Below, one piece after another: positions 15,691 through 23,201 of a stretch of DNA of 23,201 bases. A program made the translations under genes and the position numbers. Each line of letters begins with the position of its first letter. Within the stretch, counting starts at the first letter, position 1. The notes under the pieces are model-generated. The model had not been told where the DNA came from, made no database searches, and was given only the letters and a program-made list of their open reading frames with translations. The stretch comes from Bacteroidales bacterium UBA3724 (GTDB lineage: Bacteria > Bacteroidota > Bacteroidia > Bacteroidales > P3), in contig DFHL01000002.1 in assembly GCA_002371315.1 (NCBI GenBank), positions 17,486 through 40,686 of the forward strand, given 5' to 3'.

Positions 15691-16767
15691 GTGCCTATTT
15701 TTGAATCATCGTCAATAGCATCGGTCGCCGTCCACCGCGTCGGCAACAAGGAGACTTCGGAAGGCTACATACTTTCTGACAAGCCAGTGAAACTCAGCGA
15801 GGCACTTCAGGACTTGCTTGTCAACTATTTCATTTCGCCGTTCAAGGTGGAGGAGTACTATCACCTATGCGACGACGACAATCTTCAGTTGAATAATATC
15901 TACCAGGCTGCCTGCCAGGTGTTTGACGATGCCGACAGCCTGATGGATGTGTCGCGCGGCATTGCCAAGCATCTCTATGATTCCTGCACGCACCCCAACA
16001 TCAAGGGTGGCGACCTGTTTGTGGTGTATTTCTCGGAATGCCAATGGAATGGCGAGACGACCAATGCCTTGGGCATCTTCAAGTCGGAGAACAAGTCGCA
16101 GTTTCTAAAGGTGCTGCACGACGAGGAGGAATGGAGCCGTGAGAGCGGCAACGAGTCGGCTTCGGCCATCTTCAAGATGGACATCGACAAGGGCATAGAC
16201 GTCAACAAACTGGACAAGGGTGCTCTTATTTTTAACCTCGAGCGCGACAAAGGCTTCATTGTCAGTGTTGTCGATGCCACCAACCGCGGTATGGACGCAG
16301 TATATTGGAAGGACAGCTTCCTGCACATCTGCCAGCGTCAGGACGAGTACTATAACACCCATCAGGTGATGCAGGCCTACAAGAAGTTCGTCACCGACGA
16401 GCTGCCCCAGCAGTACGAGGTCAGTAAGGCCGATCAGGCCGACCTGCTGAACCGCAGTGTGAGCTTCTTCAAGGAGAACGAAAGCTTTGATATGGACGAC
16501 TTTGCGCGCGACGTCATCGGCCAGCCCGAGGTCATAGACAGCTTCAAGCAGTACCGCGAACAGTATGAGCAGGAGAACGATGTGCAGCTTCCCGACAACT
16601 TCTGCATCAGTGAAGGCGCCGTCAAGAAGCAGGCACGCTCGTATCGCAGCGTCATCAAGCTCGACAAGAACTTCCACATCTACGTCCACGGCGACCGCAA
16701 GCTCATCGAGCAGGGCGAGGACGAGAAGGGCAAGTTCTACAAGGTCTACTACAACGAAGAGAGCTGA
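15691..16767 (+). CDS. Nucleoid-associated protein, YejK/NA37 family
   Basis: 358 aa, cytoplasmic, no signal peptide. The sequence matches what I know of the NA37/YejK (NdpA-like) nucleoid-associated family: an N-terminal segment on induction at SIASVAVHRVGNK, DLLVNYFISPFK, the middle GDLFVVYFSECQWNGE and ALGIFKSENKSQFL, GFIVSVVDATNRG, and a C-terminal KLDKNFHIYVHG segment. E. coli YejK is reported to bind DNA-associated enzymes such as topoisomerases; here the role is inferred. The start is GTG at 15691: an in-frame stop lies at 15664 and no ATG falls between. It sits 40 nt after a lipoprotein gene and 19 nt before a META-domain gene, in the run ending with priA, a DNA-replication restart gene. 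Confidence 0.88.
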   Translation: MPIFESSSIASVAVHRVGNKETSEGYILSDKPVKLSEALQDLLVNYFISPFKVEEYYHLCDDDNLQLNNIYQAACQVFDDADSLMDVSRGIAKHLYDSCTHPNIKGGDLFVVYFSECQWNGETTNALGIFKSENKSQFLKVLHDEEEWSRESGNESASAIFKMDIDKGIDVNKLDKGALIFNLERDKGFIVSVVDATNRGMDAVYWKDSFLHICQRQDEYYNTHQVMQAYKKFVTDELPQQYEVSKADQADLLNRSVSFFKENESFDMDDFARDVIGQPEVIDSFKQYREQYEQENDVQLPDNFCISEGAVKKQARSYRSVIKLDKNFHIYVHGDRKLIEQGEDEKGKFYKVYYNEES

Positions 16768-16786
16768 TTCCTTAACTATCAAGAAT

Positions 16787-17227
16787 ATGAGACGATTAAC
16801 GATAATATTAACAATGCTCGCCATTATGACAACCGGATGCAAGTCGCACAAGGACAGCGTCGTCAACGCACGTCCCGAATTCAATGCCGAGGATGTTTGG
16901 CAGCTCACCGTGATGCGGGGCAAGGAGGTGGTTTTTCTTGAAGGCCAGAAGAAAATCAACATACAAATCAACACTGAGGCCGGCACCATCAGCGGCCACA
17001 GCGGCTGCAACCGCTATTTCGGCGCCTTCAAGGACCTGGGCGACGGCAAGATGGCGCTCTCCGACTTCAACGGCACCAAGATGGCCTGCCCCGAGGCGTT
17101 CCACAGGATGGAGAACAGTTATATGCAGACGCTGCAACGCTGCGACGGCTATCGCATCGGCGAATACACACTCGAACTGCTGCAGGGCGACAAGGTGCTG
17201 CTCTCGTTCGAGAAAATAAAAGAATAG
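16787..17227 (+). CDS. META-domain (HslJ-like) lipoprotein
   Basis: 146 aa. The N-terminus is a lipoprotein signal (MRRLTIILTMLAIMTTGC, Cys18). The mature part is a META domain like that of E. coli HslJ: VWQLTVMRGKEV near the start, the signature GHSGCNRYFGAF, then KMACPEAFHRMENSYMQTL, then the closing strand LELLQGDKVLLSF. META-domain proteins are small envelope proteins; HslJ has been linked to heat shock and novobiocin resistance in E. coli, but no activity can be deduced here. The start ATG 16787 was chosen because it begins the signal peptide; longer open sequence upstream overlaps the previous gene in another frame. It lies 19 nt after the nucleoid-associated gene and 9 nt before priA. 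Confidence 0.92.
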   Translation: MRRLTIILTMLAIMTTGCKSHKDSVVNARPEFNAEDVWQLTVMRGKEVVFLEGQKKINIQINTEAGTISGHSGCNRYFGAFKDLGDGKMALSDFNGTKMACPEAFHRMENSYMQTLQRCDGYRIGEYTLELLQGDKVLLSFEKIKE

Positions 17228-17236
17228 TTTCCCACG

Positions 17237-19705
17237 ATGGAGCGCCGCACCTTCTTTGTCGATGTACTGCTGCCGCTGCACCTGCCGGGCACATACACCT
17301 ATCGTGTGCCGTTCGACTACAACGACGCCATCAGGGTAGGGCAGAGGGTGGTGGTGCAGTTTGGCGCCAAACGCCTCTATTCGGCCCTGGTGCGCCGCGT
17401 CCACGAAGAGGTGCCGCCCTACGTCACCAAGTACGTCCTTTCGATCCTCGACCTCGAACCAATCGTCAGCGAGCGCCAGTTCCGCTTCTGGGAATGGATG
17501 GCGTCCTACTATATGTGCTGTCCCGGCGACGTGATGGCCGTGGCGATGCCGTCGGCCTTCCGCCTCTCCAGCGAATCATACATCGTGGTCCATCCCGATT
17601 TTGCCGGCGAATATGGCGACCTTGGCGAGGAGGAAATCAAGATACTCGACGCCCTGTCGCGCAAGGAGCGGCTCGAAATCGGCGAGGTGGCCGAAATAAC
17701 AGGCTACCAGAAGATTATGCCACTCATAAAGTCGATGATTGAGCGGCGTATCATACTGATGGACGAGGAGCTGAAGCAGCGCTACACGCCGCGCCGCTCG
17801 GCATACCTGTCGCTGAACGAAAAATATCGCGACGAGGGCGAGCTGAAACTCCTTTTCGACGCGCTCGAAAAGAAGGCGGCAAACCATAAGCAACTGCTTG
17901 TCCTGATGCAGTTTATGCAACTCAGCGGCTTTGGCGCCAACGAGGTGAAGAAGAAAGAGCTGACCGACAACAAGGAACTGTCGGCCTCGGCCCTCGACAC
18001 GCTGATAAAGAAAGAGATACTCGTCGTGCAGCAGAAAGAGGAGAGCCGCCTCGAAGAGTACAGCTCGACGGTCGATGTCGGCTCGATAAAGCTCAACGAC
18101 GAGCAGCAGCGCGCCTTCGAAACGATAGTGGCTTGCGACAAGCCCGTCAGCCTGCTGCACGGTGTGACCTCGAGCGGCAAGACCGAGGTCTACATCCGCC
18201 TGATGGACCGCGCCATACGTGAAGGCAAACAGGTGCTTTTCCTTCTGCCCGAAATTGCACTGACGGCACAGATAATCAATCGTCTGCGCAAGTTTTTCGG
18301 CAATGCCGTCGGTGTCTACCACTCGCGCTTCAACACCCAGGAGCGTGCCGAGGTGTGGCGCCGCACGAAGGACCAGGGCCCCGGCGGCTACAAGCTGCTG
18401 GTCGGTGCCCGCTCGGCGCTGTTCCTGCCGTTCCACAACCTCGGTCTCGTCATCGTCGACGAGGAGCACGACAGCAGCTACAAACAGAACGACCCCGCGC
18501 CTCGCTACAACGGTCGCGACAGTGCCATCTACTTGGCGCACAGCTGGAATGCGCGCACCGTGCTGGGGTCGGCAACCCCCTCGGTCGAAAGCTACTTCAA
18601 CGCCCAAAGCGGCAAGTACGGTTTTGCCGAGATGCCGCACCGCTATGGCGGCATACAGATGCCCGAGGTGCTGTGTGTCGATATGAAGGATGCGCAGCGC
18701 AAGCGCGAGGTGCAGATGAACTTCTCGCAATTCCTGCTGGGCTACATCAAAGAGGCCCTTGCCAACCGCGAGCAGGTCATCCTGTTCCAGAACCGCCGTG
18801 GCTTCTCGCTGCGCCTCGAATGCGACGTATGTCACTGGATACCACAGTGCAAGCACTGCGACGTGTCGCTCGTCTACCACAAGGCCACCAACAGCCTGCG
18901 GTGCCACTACTGCGGCTATTCCATCCCCGTGCCGCACGAGTGTCCGGCCTGCCACTCCACAACGCTGAAAATGCGCGGCTTCGGCACCGAACGCATCGAG
19001 GACGACCTGGCCGTCTTTTTCCCCGACGCACACATAGCGCGAATGGACCTCGACTCGACGTCGCAAAAAAAGCGTTACATCGAGATTCTCAACGACTTCG
19101 ACGACCACAAGATAGATATTCTTGTCGGCACCCAGATGGTCACCAAAGGCCTCGACTTCGACAATGTCAGTGTCGTCGGCATCCTTTCGGCCGACAACCT
19201 CATCTCGTTCCCCGACTTCAGGGCCTACGAGCGCAGCTTCCAGCAGATGACGCAGGTCAGCGGACGCGCCGGCCGCCGCGGCAAGCAGGGCAAGGTCATC
19301 ATACAGAGCTATCAGCCTTACCATCAGGCTATTCGTGACGCTATGGCCAACGACTACGAGTCGATGTACAAGAGCCAGATCGTCGAGCGGCGCGTGTTCA
19401 AGTATCCGCCCTATTACAAGCTGATTGTCATTACGGTACGCCACCAGAAGGAGGACCTTGTCAACCAGGTTGCCGCGCTCTATGCCGCCCGCCTGCGCGA
19501 GCAGTTCGGCACGCGCGTGATGGGCCCCGAATACCCCAACGTGGCGCGCATCCGCAACCAGTACCTGAAGCGCATAATGGTGCGCTTTGCCGTGGGCGAG
19601 GCCATCGGCGAGGGCAAGCGAATAATGCTGAGCCTTGCCGACGAGGTGCTGAAAGACAAGGCCTTGGCCCGCGTCCAGATTCTTTTCGACGTCGATCCGC
19701 AGTAG
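17237..19705 (+). CDS. priA: Primosomal protein N' (replication restart helicase)
   Basis: 822-aa 3'-to-5' DNA helicase that recognises stalled forks and reloads the replisome. The N-terminal DNA-binding region begins RTFFVDVLLPLHLPGTYTYRVP. Walker A is GVTSSGKT (309-316), where E. coli has GVTGSGKT; the DEAH-type box is DEEH (408-411), followed by SYKQ. Between the helicase lobes is a zinc-binding insert with eight cysteines (529, 532, 538, 541, 556, 559, 569, 572), the full set for two Zn sites. The C-terminal lobe has GTQMVTKGLDF and QVSGRAGR motifs. It is longer than E. coli PriA (732 aa), as is usual in Bacteroidetes. It begins 9 nt after the META lipoprotein gene and is the last gene of that run. 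Confidence 0.97.
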   Translation: MERRTFFVDVLLPLHLPGTYTYRVPFDYNDAIRVGQRVVVQFGAKRLYSALVRRVHEEVPPYVTKYVLSILDLEPIVSERQFRFWEWMASYYMCCPGDVMAVAMPSAFRLSSESYIVVHPDFAGEYGDLGEEEIKILDALSRKERLEIGEVAEITGYQKIMPLIKSMIERRIILMDEELKQRYTPRRSAYLSLNEKYRDEGELKLLFDALEKKAANHKQLLVLMQFMQLSGFGANEVKKKELTDNKELSASALDTLIKKEILVVQQKEESRLEEYSSTVDVGSIKLNDEQQRAFETIVACDKPVSLLHGVTSSGKTEVYIRLMDRAIREGKQVLFLLPEIALTAQIINRLRKFFGNAVGVYHSRFNTQERAEVWRRTKDQGPGGYKLLVGARSALFLPFHNLGLVIVDEEHDSSYKQNDPAPRYNGRDSAIYLAHSWNARTVLGSATPSVESYFNAQSGKYGFAEMPHRYGGIQMPEVLCVDMKDAQRKREVQMNFSQFLLGYIKEALANREQVILFQNRRGFSLRLECDVCHWIPQCKHCDVSLVYHKATNSLRCHYCGYSIPVPHECPACHSTTLKMRGFGTERIEDDLAVFFPDAHIARMDLDSTSQKKRYIEILNDFDDHKIDILVGTQMVTKGLDFDNVSVVGILSADNLISFPDFRAYERSFQQMTQVSGRAGRRGKQGKVIIQSYQPYHQAIRDAMANDYESMYKSQIVERRVFKYPPYYKLIVITVRHQKEDLVNQVAALYAARLREQFGTRVMGPEYPNVARIRNQYLKRIMVRFAVGEAIGEGKRIMLSLADEVLKDKALARVQILFDVDPQ

Positions 19706-20112
19706 GCGTCCCTTCTTCCAGTCGTTTTGCTTCTTTTTCCCGCAGCCTGCCACGCGGCGGCAACCTTCACGTTCGGTGCCCCCAAAGGGGGTAAACCAGA
19801 ATGAAAACTCTGGTTTTCCTGCGCGCCCGAAAACGGCTCGGAAAATGGCCCGAAAAATGCCTCGGAAAGCCCTCAAAAAGGGCAAAAATTGCCATTTTAC
19901 AACTGACTGATTTGCAAGTACCAAATACCTACCAAAGTTCACCCAAAGCTCTACCTTGTTTTTACCATATTTCACCCCAGTGGAGTTTGACCGGTTTTTG
20001 TGAAAACTCGCGTTTGTTTTTTGCCCCGTTTCGAGCCCCTTTTCAGTGTGCGGAAACTGCCGTTGGCGGGTGCCGAAAAGAGTGCTATAATTTGAGCTTT
20101 TGTAAAAAAGAT
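19706..20112. other. Intergenic region between priA and the acyl-CoA synthetase gene
   Basis: About 400 nt with no convincing gene. It contains a small hairpin AAACCAGA / TCTGGTTT (19793-19800 and 19809-19816) that may help end priA transcripts. A degenerate ~13-nt iteration of C(T/C)CGGAAAATG(G/C) runs at about 19837-19871, and a hairpin GCCCT-CAAAA-AGGGC sits at 19869-19883. A diverged repeat occupies 19917-19985. Open frames cross it on both strands but show no protein-like composition. Confidence 0.55.
19917..19985 (+). repeat. Diverged interspersed repeat, copy 2
   Basis: Inverted relative to 10861-10930, with the 16-nt core ACCTACCAAAGTTCAC (19927-19942) identical and flanking blocks ACCAA, CACCCAAA and CAGTGG in the same order. 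Spacing between blocks differs by small indels. It lies 130 nt upstream of the promoter at 20113. Confidence 0.6.
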
Positions 20113-20143
20113 TTTGTCGGTTTAACATTTATTAGTATCTTTG
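20113..20143 (+). promoter_or_regulatory. Consensus Bacteroidetes promoter for the acyl-CoA synthetase gene
   Basis: TTTG (20113-20116), 19 nt, then TATCTTTG (20136-20143): an exact match to TTTG-N19-21-TAnnTTTG. Initiation near 20150 would give a leader of roughly 29 nt before the ATG at 20179. It rules out the in-frame open sequence extending upstream to 19801 as part of the protein. Confidence 0.88.
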
Positions 20144-20178
20144 CATTTTCCAGAAAACAACAAAAAAATACTAACGAT

Positions 20179-22251
20179 ATGATAGCAAAAGAGTTACTCA
20201 ATCCCAAGAGCATCGTAATCTGCGGTGCTTCTTCCGATGTCCATAAACCGGGCGGCAAGGCCCTGAAGAACCTTCTGGAGAGCCCCTTCAAGGGCCAGGT
20301 CTATGCCGTCAATCCCAAAGAGACTGAAGTTCAGGGCGTAAAATGCTACGCCAAGGTCGACGACCTGCCGCAGGTGGACTGCGCCATCCTCTGCATCGCC
20401 GCCAAGTTCTGTGCCCAAACGGTCGACGTGCTGGCCAAGGAGAAGGGCACCAAGGGCTTCATCATCATCAGCGCCGGCTTCAGCGAGGAGAACGTCGAGG
20501 GTGCCGCCATCGAAAAGCACATTGTCGACACCATCAACAGCGTCGGCGGTTCGCTTATCGGCCCCAACTGCACCGGCTTCCTCAACACCAACTATGCCGG
20601 CTGCTTCGACGCCCCCATCCCTCCGCTCGACCCCAAGGGCGTCGACTTCATCACCGGCAGCGGTGCCACGGCCGTCTTCATCAAGGAGTACGGTATAAGC
20701 AACGGCCTCAAGTTCAACAGCGTATGGGCTGTTGGCAACAGCGCCCAGCTGGGCATCGAGGACGTTCTGGAGCACCTGGACGAGACCTTCGACCCCGAGC
20801 GTTCCAGCCGCGTCATTATGCTTTATATGGAAAAAATCGGCGACCCGCAGCGCCTGCTGAAGCATAGCCGCAGCCTGATCAACAAGGGTTGCCACATCGC
20901 CGCCATCAAGAGCGGCGGCTCGGCAGCCGGCAGCCGTGCCGCTTCGAGCCACACCGGCGCTCTAGCCACCAACGACGCCGCCGTCGACGCCCTGTTCCGC
21001 AAGGCCGGCATCGTGCGCTGCCAGAACCGTCAGGAGCTGACCACGGTCTGCGCCGTGTTTATGTACCCCGAGCTGAAGGGCAACCGCTGCGCCGTGGTGA
21101 CCCACGCAGGCGGACCTGCCGTGATGCTGACCGACGTGCTGAGCAACGGCGGTATGGAGGTTCCTTCGCTCAAGGAGCATCCCAAAGCCCCCGAACTGCT
21201 TTCGAAACTTTTTGCCGGTTCGAGCGTTGGCAACCCCATCGACTTCCTCGCCACCGGTACGGCCGAACAGCTTGGCTATATCCTCGACGCTGTCGAGAAC
21301 GACTTTGACGAGATTGATTTCTCGGTCGTTATCTTCGGCTCGCCGGGACTGTTCTCGAACAAGGAGGTCTACGACCTGCTCGACCAGAAGATGCGCACCT
21401 GCAAGAAGCCCATCTTCCCTGTGCTGCCTTCGATTATCAATGTGAAGGAAGAAATCGAGGACTTCATCGCCAAGGGTAACATCAACTTCCCCGAGGAGTG
21501 TGTGCTTGGCAACGCCCTTTGCAAGGTTTACCATACTCCCAAACCGCAGCCCGAGAATGTCGAGGTGCCGCAGATCGACGTGGCCCGCATCCGCAAGACC
21601 GTCGAGCGCTGCAAGGACGGCTATATGGAGATTGCCGACTATAACGAGCTGCTCGATGCTGCCGGCATCAGCCGCAAGAAGAGCGTGGAAGTCAGCAAGA
21701 AAGAGGACGCTCTTGCCTTTGCCAAAGAGGTGGGCTGCTCGAAGGATGTACCCCTCGTGATGAAGGTCGTCGGACCGCTCCACAAGAGCGACGTGGGTGG
21801 CGTCACCCTTGGCGTAAAAGACCTCGATACCGTGGCCAAAGAGTTTGACCGTCTGATTGTTATCCCCGAAACCTACGCCGTCGAAATGTACCCGATGCTG
21901 GACGGTACCGACGTCTATATCGGCGCTATCCGCGACCCGAAGTTCGGCCATCAGATCTTCTTCGGTCTGGGCGGCATCTTCATCGAGGTGCTGAAGGATG
22001 TCCAGTCGGCACTGGCACCCATCACCGCTGCCGAAGCCAAGGAGATGCTGAAACAGCTCAAGGGATACAAGATCCTTCAGGGCGTTCGTGGTCAGGAAGG
22101 TGTCAACCTCGACCTCTATGCCGAGCAGGTGGCTCGCGTGAGCGCCCTGGTGCAGGCCGCTCCCGAGATTGCCGAGATGGACCTCAACCCGCTGCTGGGC
22201 AATCCGCGCTACGTCACCGCCGTCGACGCCCGCATCCGCTTAGAGAAATAA
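20179..22251 (+). CDS. ADP-forming acetate/acyl-CoA synthetase, fused alpha-beta
   Basis: 690-aa cytoplasmic enzyme of the NDP-forming acyl-CoA synthetase superfamily, which converts acyl-CoA + ADP + Pi to acid + CoA + ATP by a phospho-histidine relay. Order: CoA-binding Rossmann domain (MIAKELLNPKSIVICGASSD, VYAVNPK), succinyl-CoA-ligase-like domains (SLIGPNCTGF; AIKSGGSAAGSRAASSHTGAL with His258), then an ATP-grasp domain from ~490. That domain contains VMKVVGPLHKSDVGGV with His535, matching the second phosphorylated His of archaeal ACD. Both histidines are present, so the enzyme looks active. It would yield ATP from acetyl-CoA or another acyl-CoA in fermentation; the acyl specificity cannot be read from sequence. 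Single gene with its own promoter and terminator. Confidence 0.94.
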   Translation: MIAKELLNPKSIVICGASSDVHKPGGKALKNLLESPFKGQVYAVNPKETEVQGVKCYAKVDDLPQVDCAILCIAAKFCAQTVDVLAKEKGTKGFIIISAGFSEENVEGAAIEKHIVDTINSVGGSLIGPNCTGFLNTNYAGCFDAPIPPLDPKGVDFITGSGATAVFIKEYGISNGLKFNSVWAVGNSAQLGIEDVLEHLDETFDPERSSRVIMLYMEKIGDPQRLLKHSRSLINKGCHIAAIKSGGSAAGSRAASSHTGALATNDAAVDALFRKAGIVRCQNRQELTTVCAVFMYPELKGNRCAVVTHAGGPAVMLTDVLSNGGMEVPSLKEHPKAPELLSKLFAGSSVGNPIDFLATGTAEQLGYILDAVENDFDEIDFSVVIFGSPGLFSNKEVYDLLDQKMRTCKKPIFPVLPSIINVKEEIEDFIAKGNINFPEECVLGNALCKVYHTPKPQPENVEVPQIDVARIRKTVERCKDGYMEIADYNELLDAAGISRKKSVEVSKKEDALAFAKEVGCSKDVPLVMKVVGPLHKSDVGGVTLGVKDLDTVAKEFDRLIVIPETYAVEMYPMLDGTDVYIGAIRDPKFGHQIFFGLGGIFIEVLKDVQSALAPITAAEAKEMLKQLKGYKILQGVRGQEGVNLDLYAEQVARVSALVQAAPEIAEMDLNPLLGNPRYVTAVDARIRLEK

Positions 22252-22280
22252 GTCGGCCCAACGACATCTATACAATTTTA

Positions 22281-22318
22281 AAAGCGGGCTCCTCATCGCG
22301 AGGGGCCCGCTTTATTTA
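22281..22318 (+). terminator. Intrinsic terminator of the acyl-CoA synthetase gene
   Basis: A 14-bp stem (AAAGCGGGCTCCTC at 22281-22294 with GAGGGGCCCGCTTT at 22300-22313, one T-G wobble, loop ATCGC) is followed by a T-rich ATTTA tail. It begins 29 nt after the stop codon. Confidence 0.92.
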
Positions 22319-22376
22319 TCATATCTTTGTTTCAAAATGCTGTTTGAACGCGGGTCAAACGCGGGGTGCAAGTGGA

Positions 22377-22874
22377 TTATTTGTTTTGGCTGTTGGTGAC
22401 GAGCTTCATCTGTAGCGTCTTGCCGTTTTTCAAGGTGCCGTCGAGGGTAACGGTAACGGGTGTGCCGTCGTTGTTGCCTTTGATGCCAATCTTGCAGGCC
22501 GAAAAGCTTTCAGTGACATCTGAATATTCTCCGAACGGGCCGCCTTGGAAACCGCACTCCCACGTCTCCTCGTCGTTGTTTACGGTTAAGACGTCGACGG
22601 TCCTGTTCCACATCGTGGGACGGATGTGCAGACGGCCAAACTCTACCATCGGCCTTCCTTCGCCATCGGTCTCTTGCGAAAAAGCATCCACCGTTGTCAA
22701 CTCATTGTGATAGAAGCTTTGTACGGCATCCATATGGTAGGTCGTGCCATCGTACACCAGCGTATTGTCGGCAAGATCGGACGCTGTGCTTTCAGGTTTG
22801 TTCTCCTTTTCGCCGCAGGCGACCATTGCTGTCATCGCGAATGCGACCATCAGAATTGAAAAGATTTTTTTCAT
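22377..22874 (-). CDS. Small putative lipoprotein
   Basis: 165 aa; family not recognised. The N-terminus is a lipoprotein signal (MKKIFSILMVAF...MVAC, Cys20 followed by Gly). The mature protein looks beta-rich and soluble: LVYDGTTYHMDAVQSF, VEFGRLHIRP, KIGIKGNNDGTPVTVTLDGTL, KTLQMKLVTNS. It probably forms a small beta-barrel or sandwich on the periplasmic or outer face of the envelope. The frame is open further upstream to 22910, but that start would overlap the OmpA gene and spoil the signal peptide, so ATG 22874 is used. It lies 32 nt downstream of the OmpA-domain gene on the same strand and is probably co-transcribed with it. It is convergent with the acyl-CoA synthetase gene. Confidence 0.85.
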   Translation of the reverse strand: MKKIFSILMVAFAMTAMVACGEKENKPESTASDLADNTLVYDGTTYHMDAVQSFYHNELTTVDAFSQETDGEGRPMVEFGRLHIRPTMWNRTVDVLTVNNDEETWECGFQGGPFGEYSDVTESFSACKIGIKGNNDGTPVTVTLDGTLKNGKTLQMKLVTNSQNK

Positions 22875-22906
22875 AATTTGATTAGTTTTAAGGGTTAATA
22901 AAAATG

Positions 22907-23201
22907 TCACTTCTTGACGAACTCGACGCGGCGGTTCTTGGCGCGGCCTTCGTCGGTGGTGTTGGGGGCGATGGGGGAGTGGGAGCCTTTGCCCACGGCG
23001 GTGAGGCGCGAGGGGTCGATGCCCTGTTTCACGAGGGCCGCCACGATGGCGTCGGCACGCCGCTGGCTCAGTGGGTCGTTGACGGCGTCGGAGCCCGTAT
23101 TGTCGCAGTGCCCCTGCACCTCGAACTGCAGGTCGGCGTGTTCCTTCATCAGCTTGGCCACGCGGTTGATCTCGACTTCGGATTCCGGCTTGAGGTCGGC
23201 C
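22907..23201 (-). CDS. OmpA-family protein, C-terminal part (cut by window edge)
   Basis: Only the last ~98 residues are inside the window; the 5' part lies beyond base 23201. The visible sequence is a canonical OmpA-like peptidoglycan-binding domain: LKPESEVEINRVAKLM, then FEVQGHCDNTGS with the diaminopimelate-binding Asp, LSQRRADAIVAALVKQGI with the conserved Arg, and a terminal KNRRVEFVKK. It thus likely tethers the outer membrane or a lipoprotein to the cell wall. An internal ATG at 23161 is not the start, because the domain plainly continues upstream of it. It is followed 32 nt later by the small lipoprotein gene. The N-terminal domain type cannot be told. Confidence 0.93.
   Translation of the reverse strand, partial: ADLKPESEVEINRVAKLMKEHADLQFEVQGHCDNTGSDAVNDPLSQRRADAIVAALVKQGIDPSRLTAVGKGSHSPIAPNTTDEGRAKNRRVEFVKK

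Noticed and set aside
17576..20128. 850-aa open frame on the minus strand
   Set aside because: It is antisense to priA and runs into the intergenic region. PriA motifs on the plus strand are complete; the minus frame has skewed composition and no motifs.
19801..20178. 126-residue N-terminal extension of the acyl-CoA synthetase
   Set aside because: The frame is open, but it crosses an exact consensus promoter at 20113-20143, and the family begins at MIAKELLNPKS.
22322..22329. TATCTTTG, a -7 promoter match on the plus strand
   Set aside because: It lies just after a terminator and faces the 3' end of a minus-strand gene; no plus-strand gene follows.

Overview
The window looks like a chromosomal segment of a Bacteroidota bacterium, most likely of the order Bacteroidales. 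Evidence from the sequence: several promoters match the Bacteroidetes -7 element TAnnTTTG, two of them with a TTTG element 19 nt upstream; Shine-Dalgarno sequences are mostly absent; and the gene families (DUF6266, paired SurA-type parvulins after guaB, Bacteroidetes-type DUF58, OmpA-family envelope proteins, short Cys lipoproteins) are typical of that phylum. I see no rRNA, tRNA, CRISPR array, transposase or phage gene.

Layout. (1) 1-1387: a minus-strand outer-membrane beta-barrel-like protein, divergent from guaB, with promoters for both in the gap. (2) 1566-8852: a tight five-gene plus-strand run with 21-28 nt gaps: guaB (IMP dehydrogenase), two periplasmic SurA-like peptidyl-prolyl isomerases, a MoxR-type AAA+ ATPase and an unrecognised exported protein with an acidic C-terminus. 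(3) 9022-9840: panB. (4) 9861-11650: a minus-strand DUF6266 gene and a repeat-rich, gene-free stretch of about 0.9 kb with two ~228-bp direct repeats at a 242-bp period, each carrying three perfect hairpins. (5) 11654-12994: a minus-strand OmpA-like protein with a strong terminator. (6) 13272-19705: plus-strand trxA, a DUF58 protein, a lipoprotein, a nucleoid-associated protein of the YejK/NA37 family, a META-domain lipoprotein and priA. The last four are closely spaced. (7) 20179-22251: a fused ADP-forming acetyl-CoA synthetase-type enzyme with its own consensus promoter and terminator. (8) 22377-23201: a minus-strand pair, a small lipoprotein preceded by an OmpA-domain protein cut by the window edge.

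Functionally most of this is housekeeping: purine and pantothenate/CoA synthesis, replication restart, redox, acyl-CoA energy conservation and envelope biogenesis. The recurring theme is the envelope: periplasmic chaperones, OmpA-like proteins and lipoproteins. The less explained parts are the exported protein at 7578 beside a MoxR ATPase that has no adjacent vWA/DUF58 partner, the OmpA-like protein at 11654 whose peptidoglycan-binding motif looks degenerate, the tandem hairpin repeat at 10994-11488, and a diverged repeat family present at both 10861-10930 and 19917-19985. I see no clear evidence of a novel defence or mobile system.
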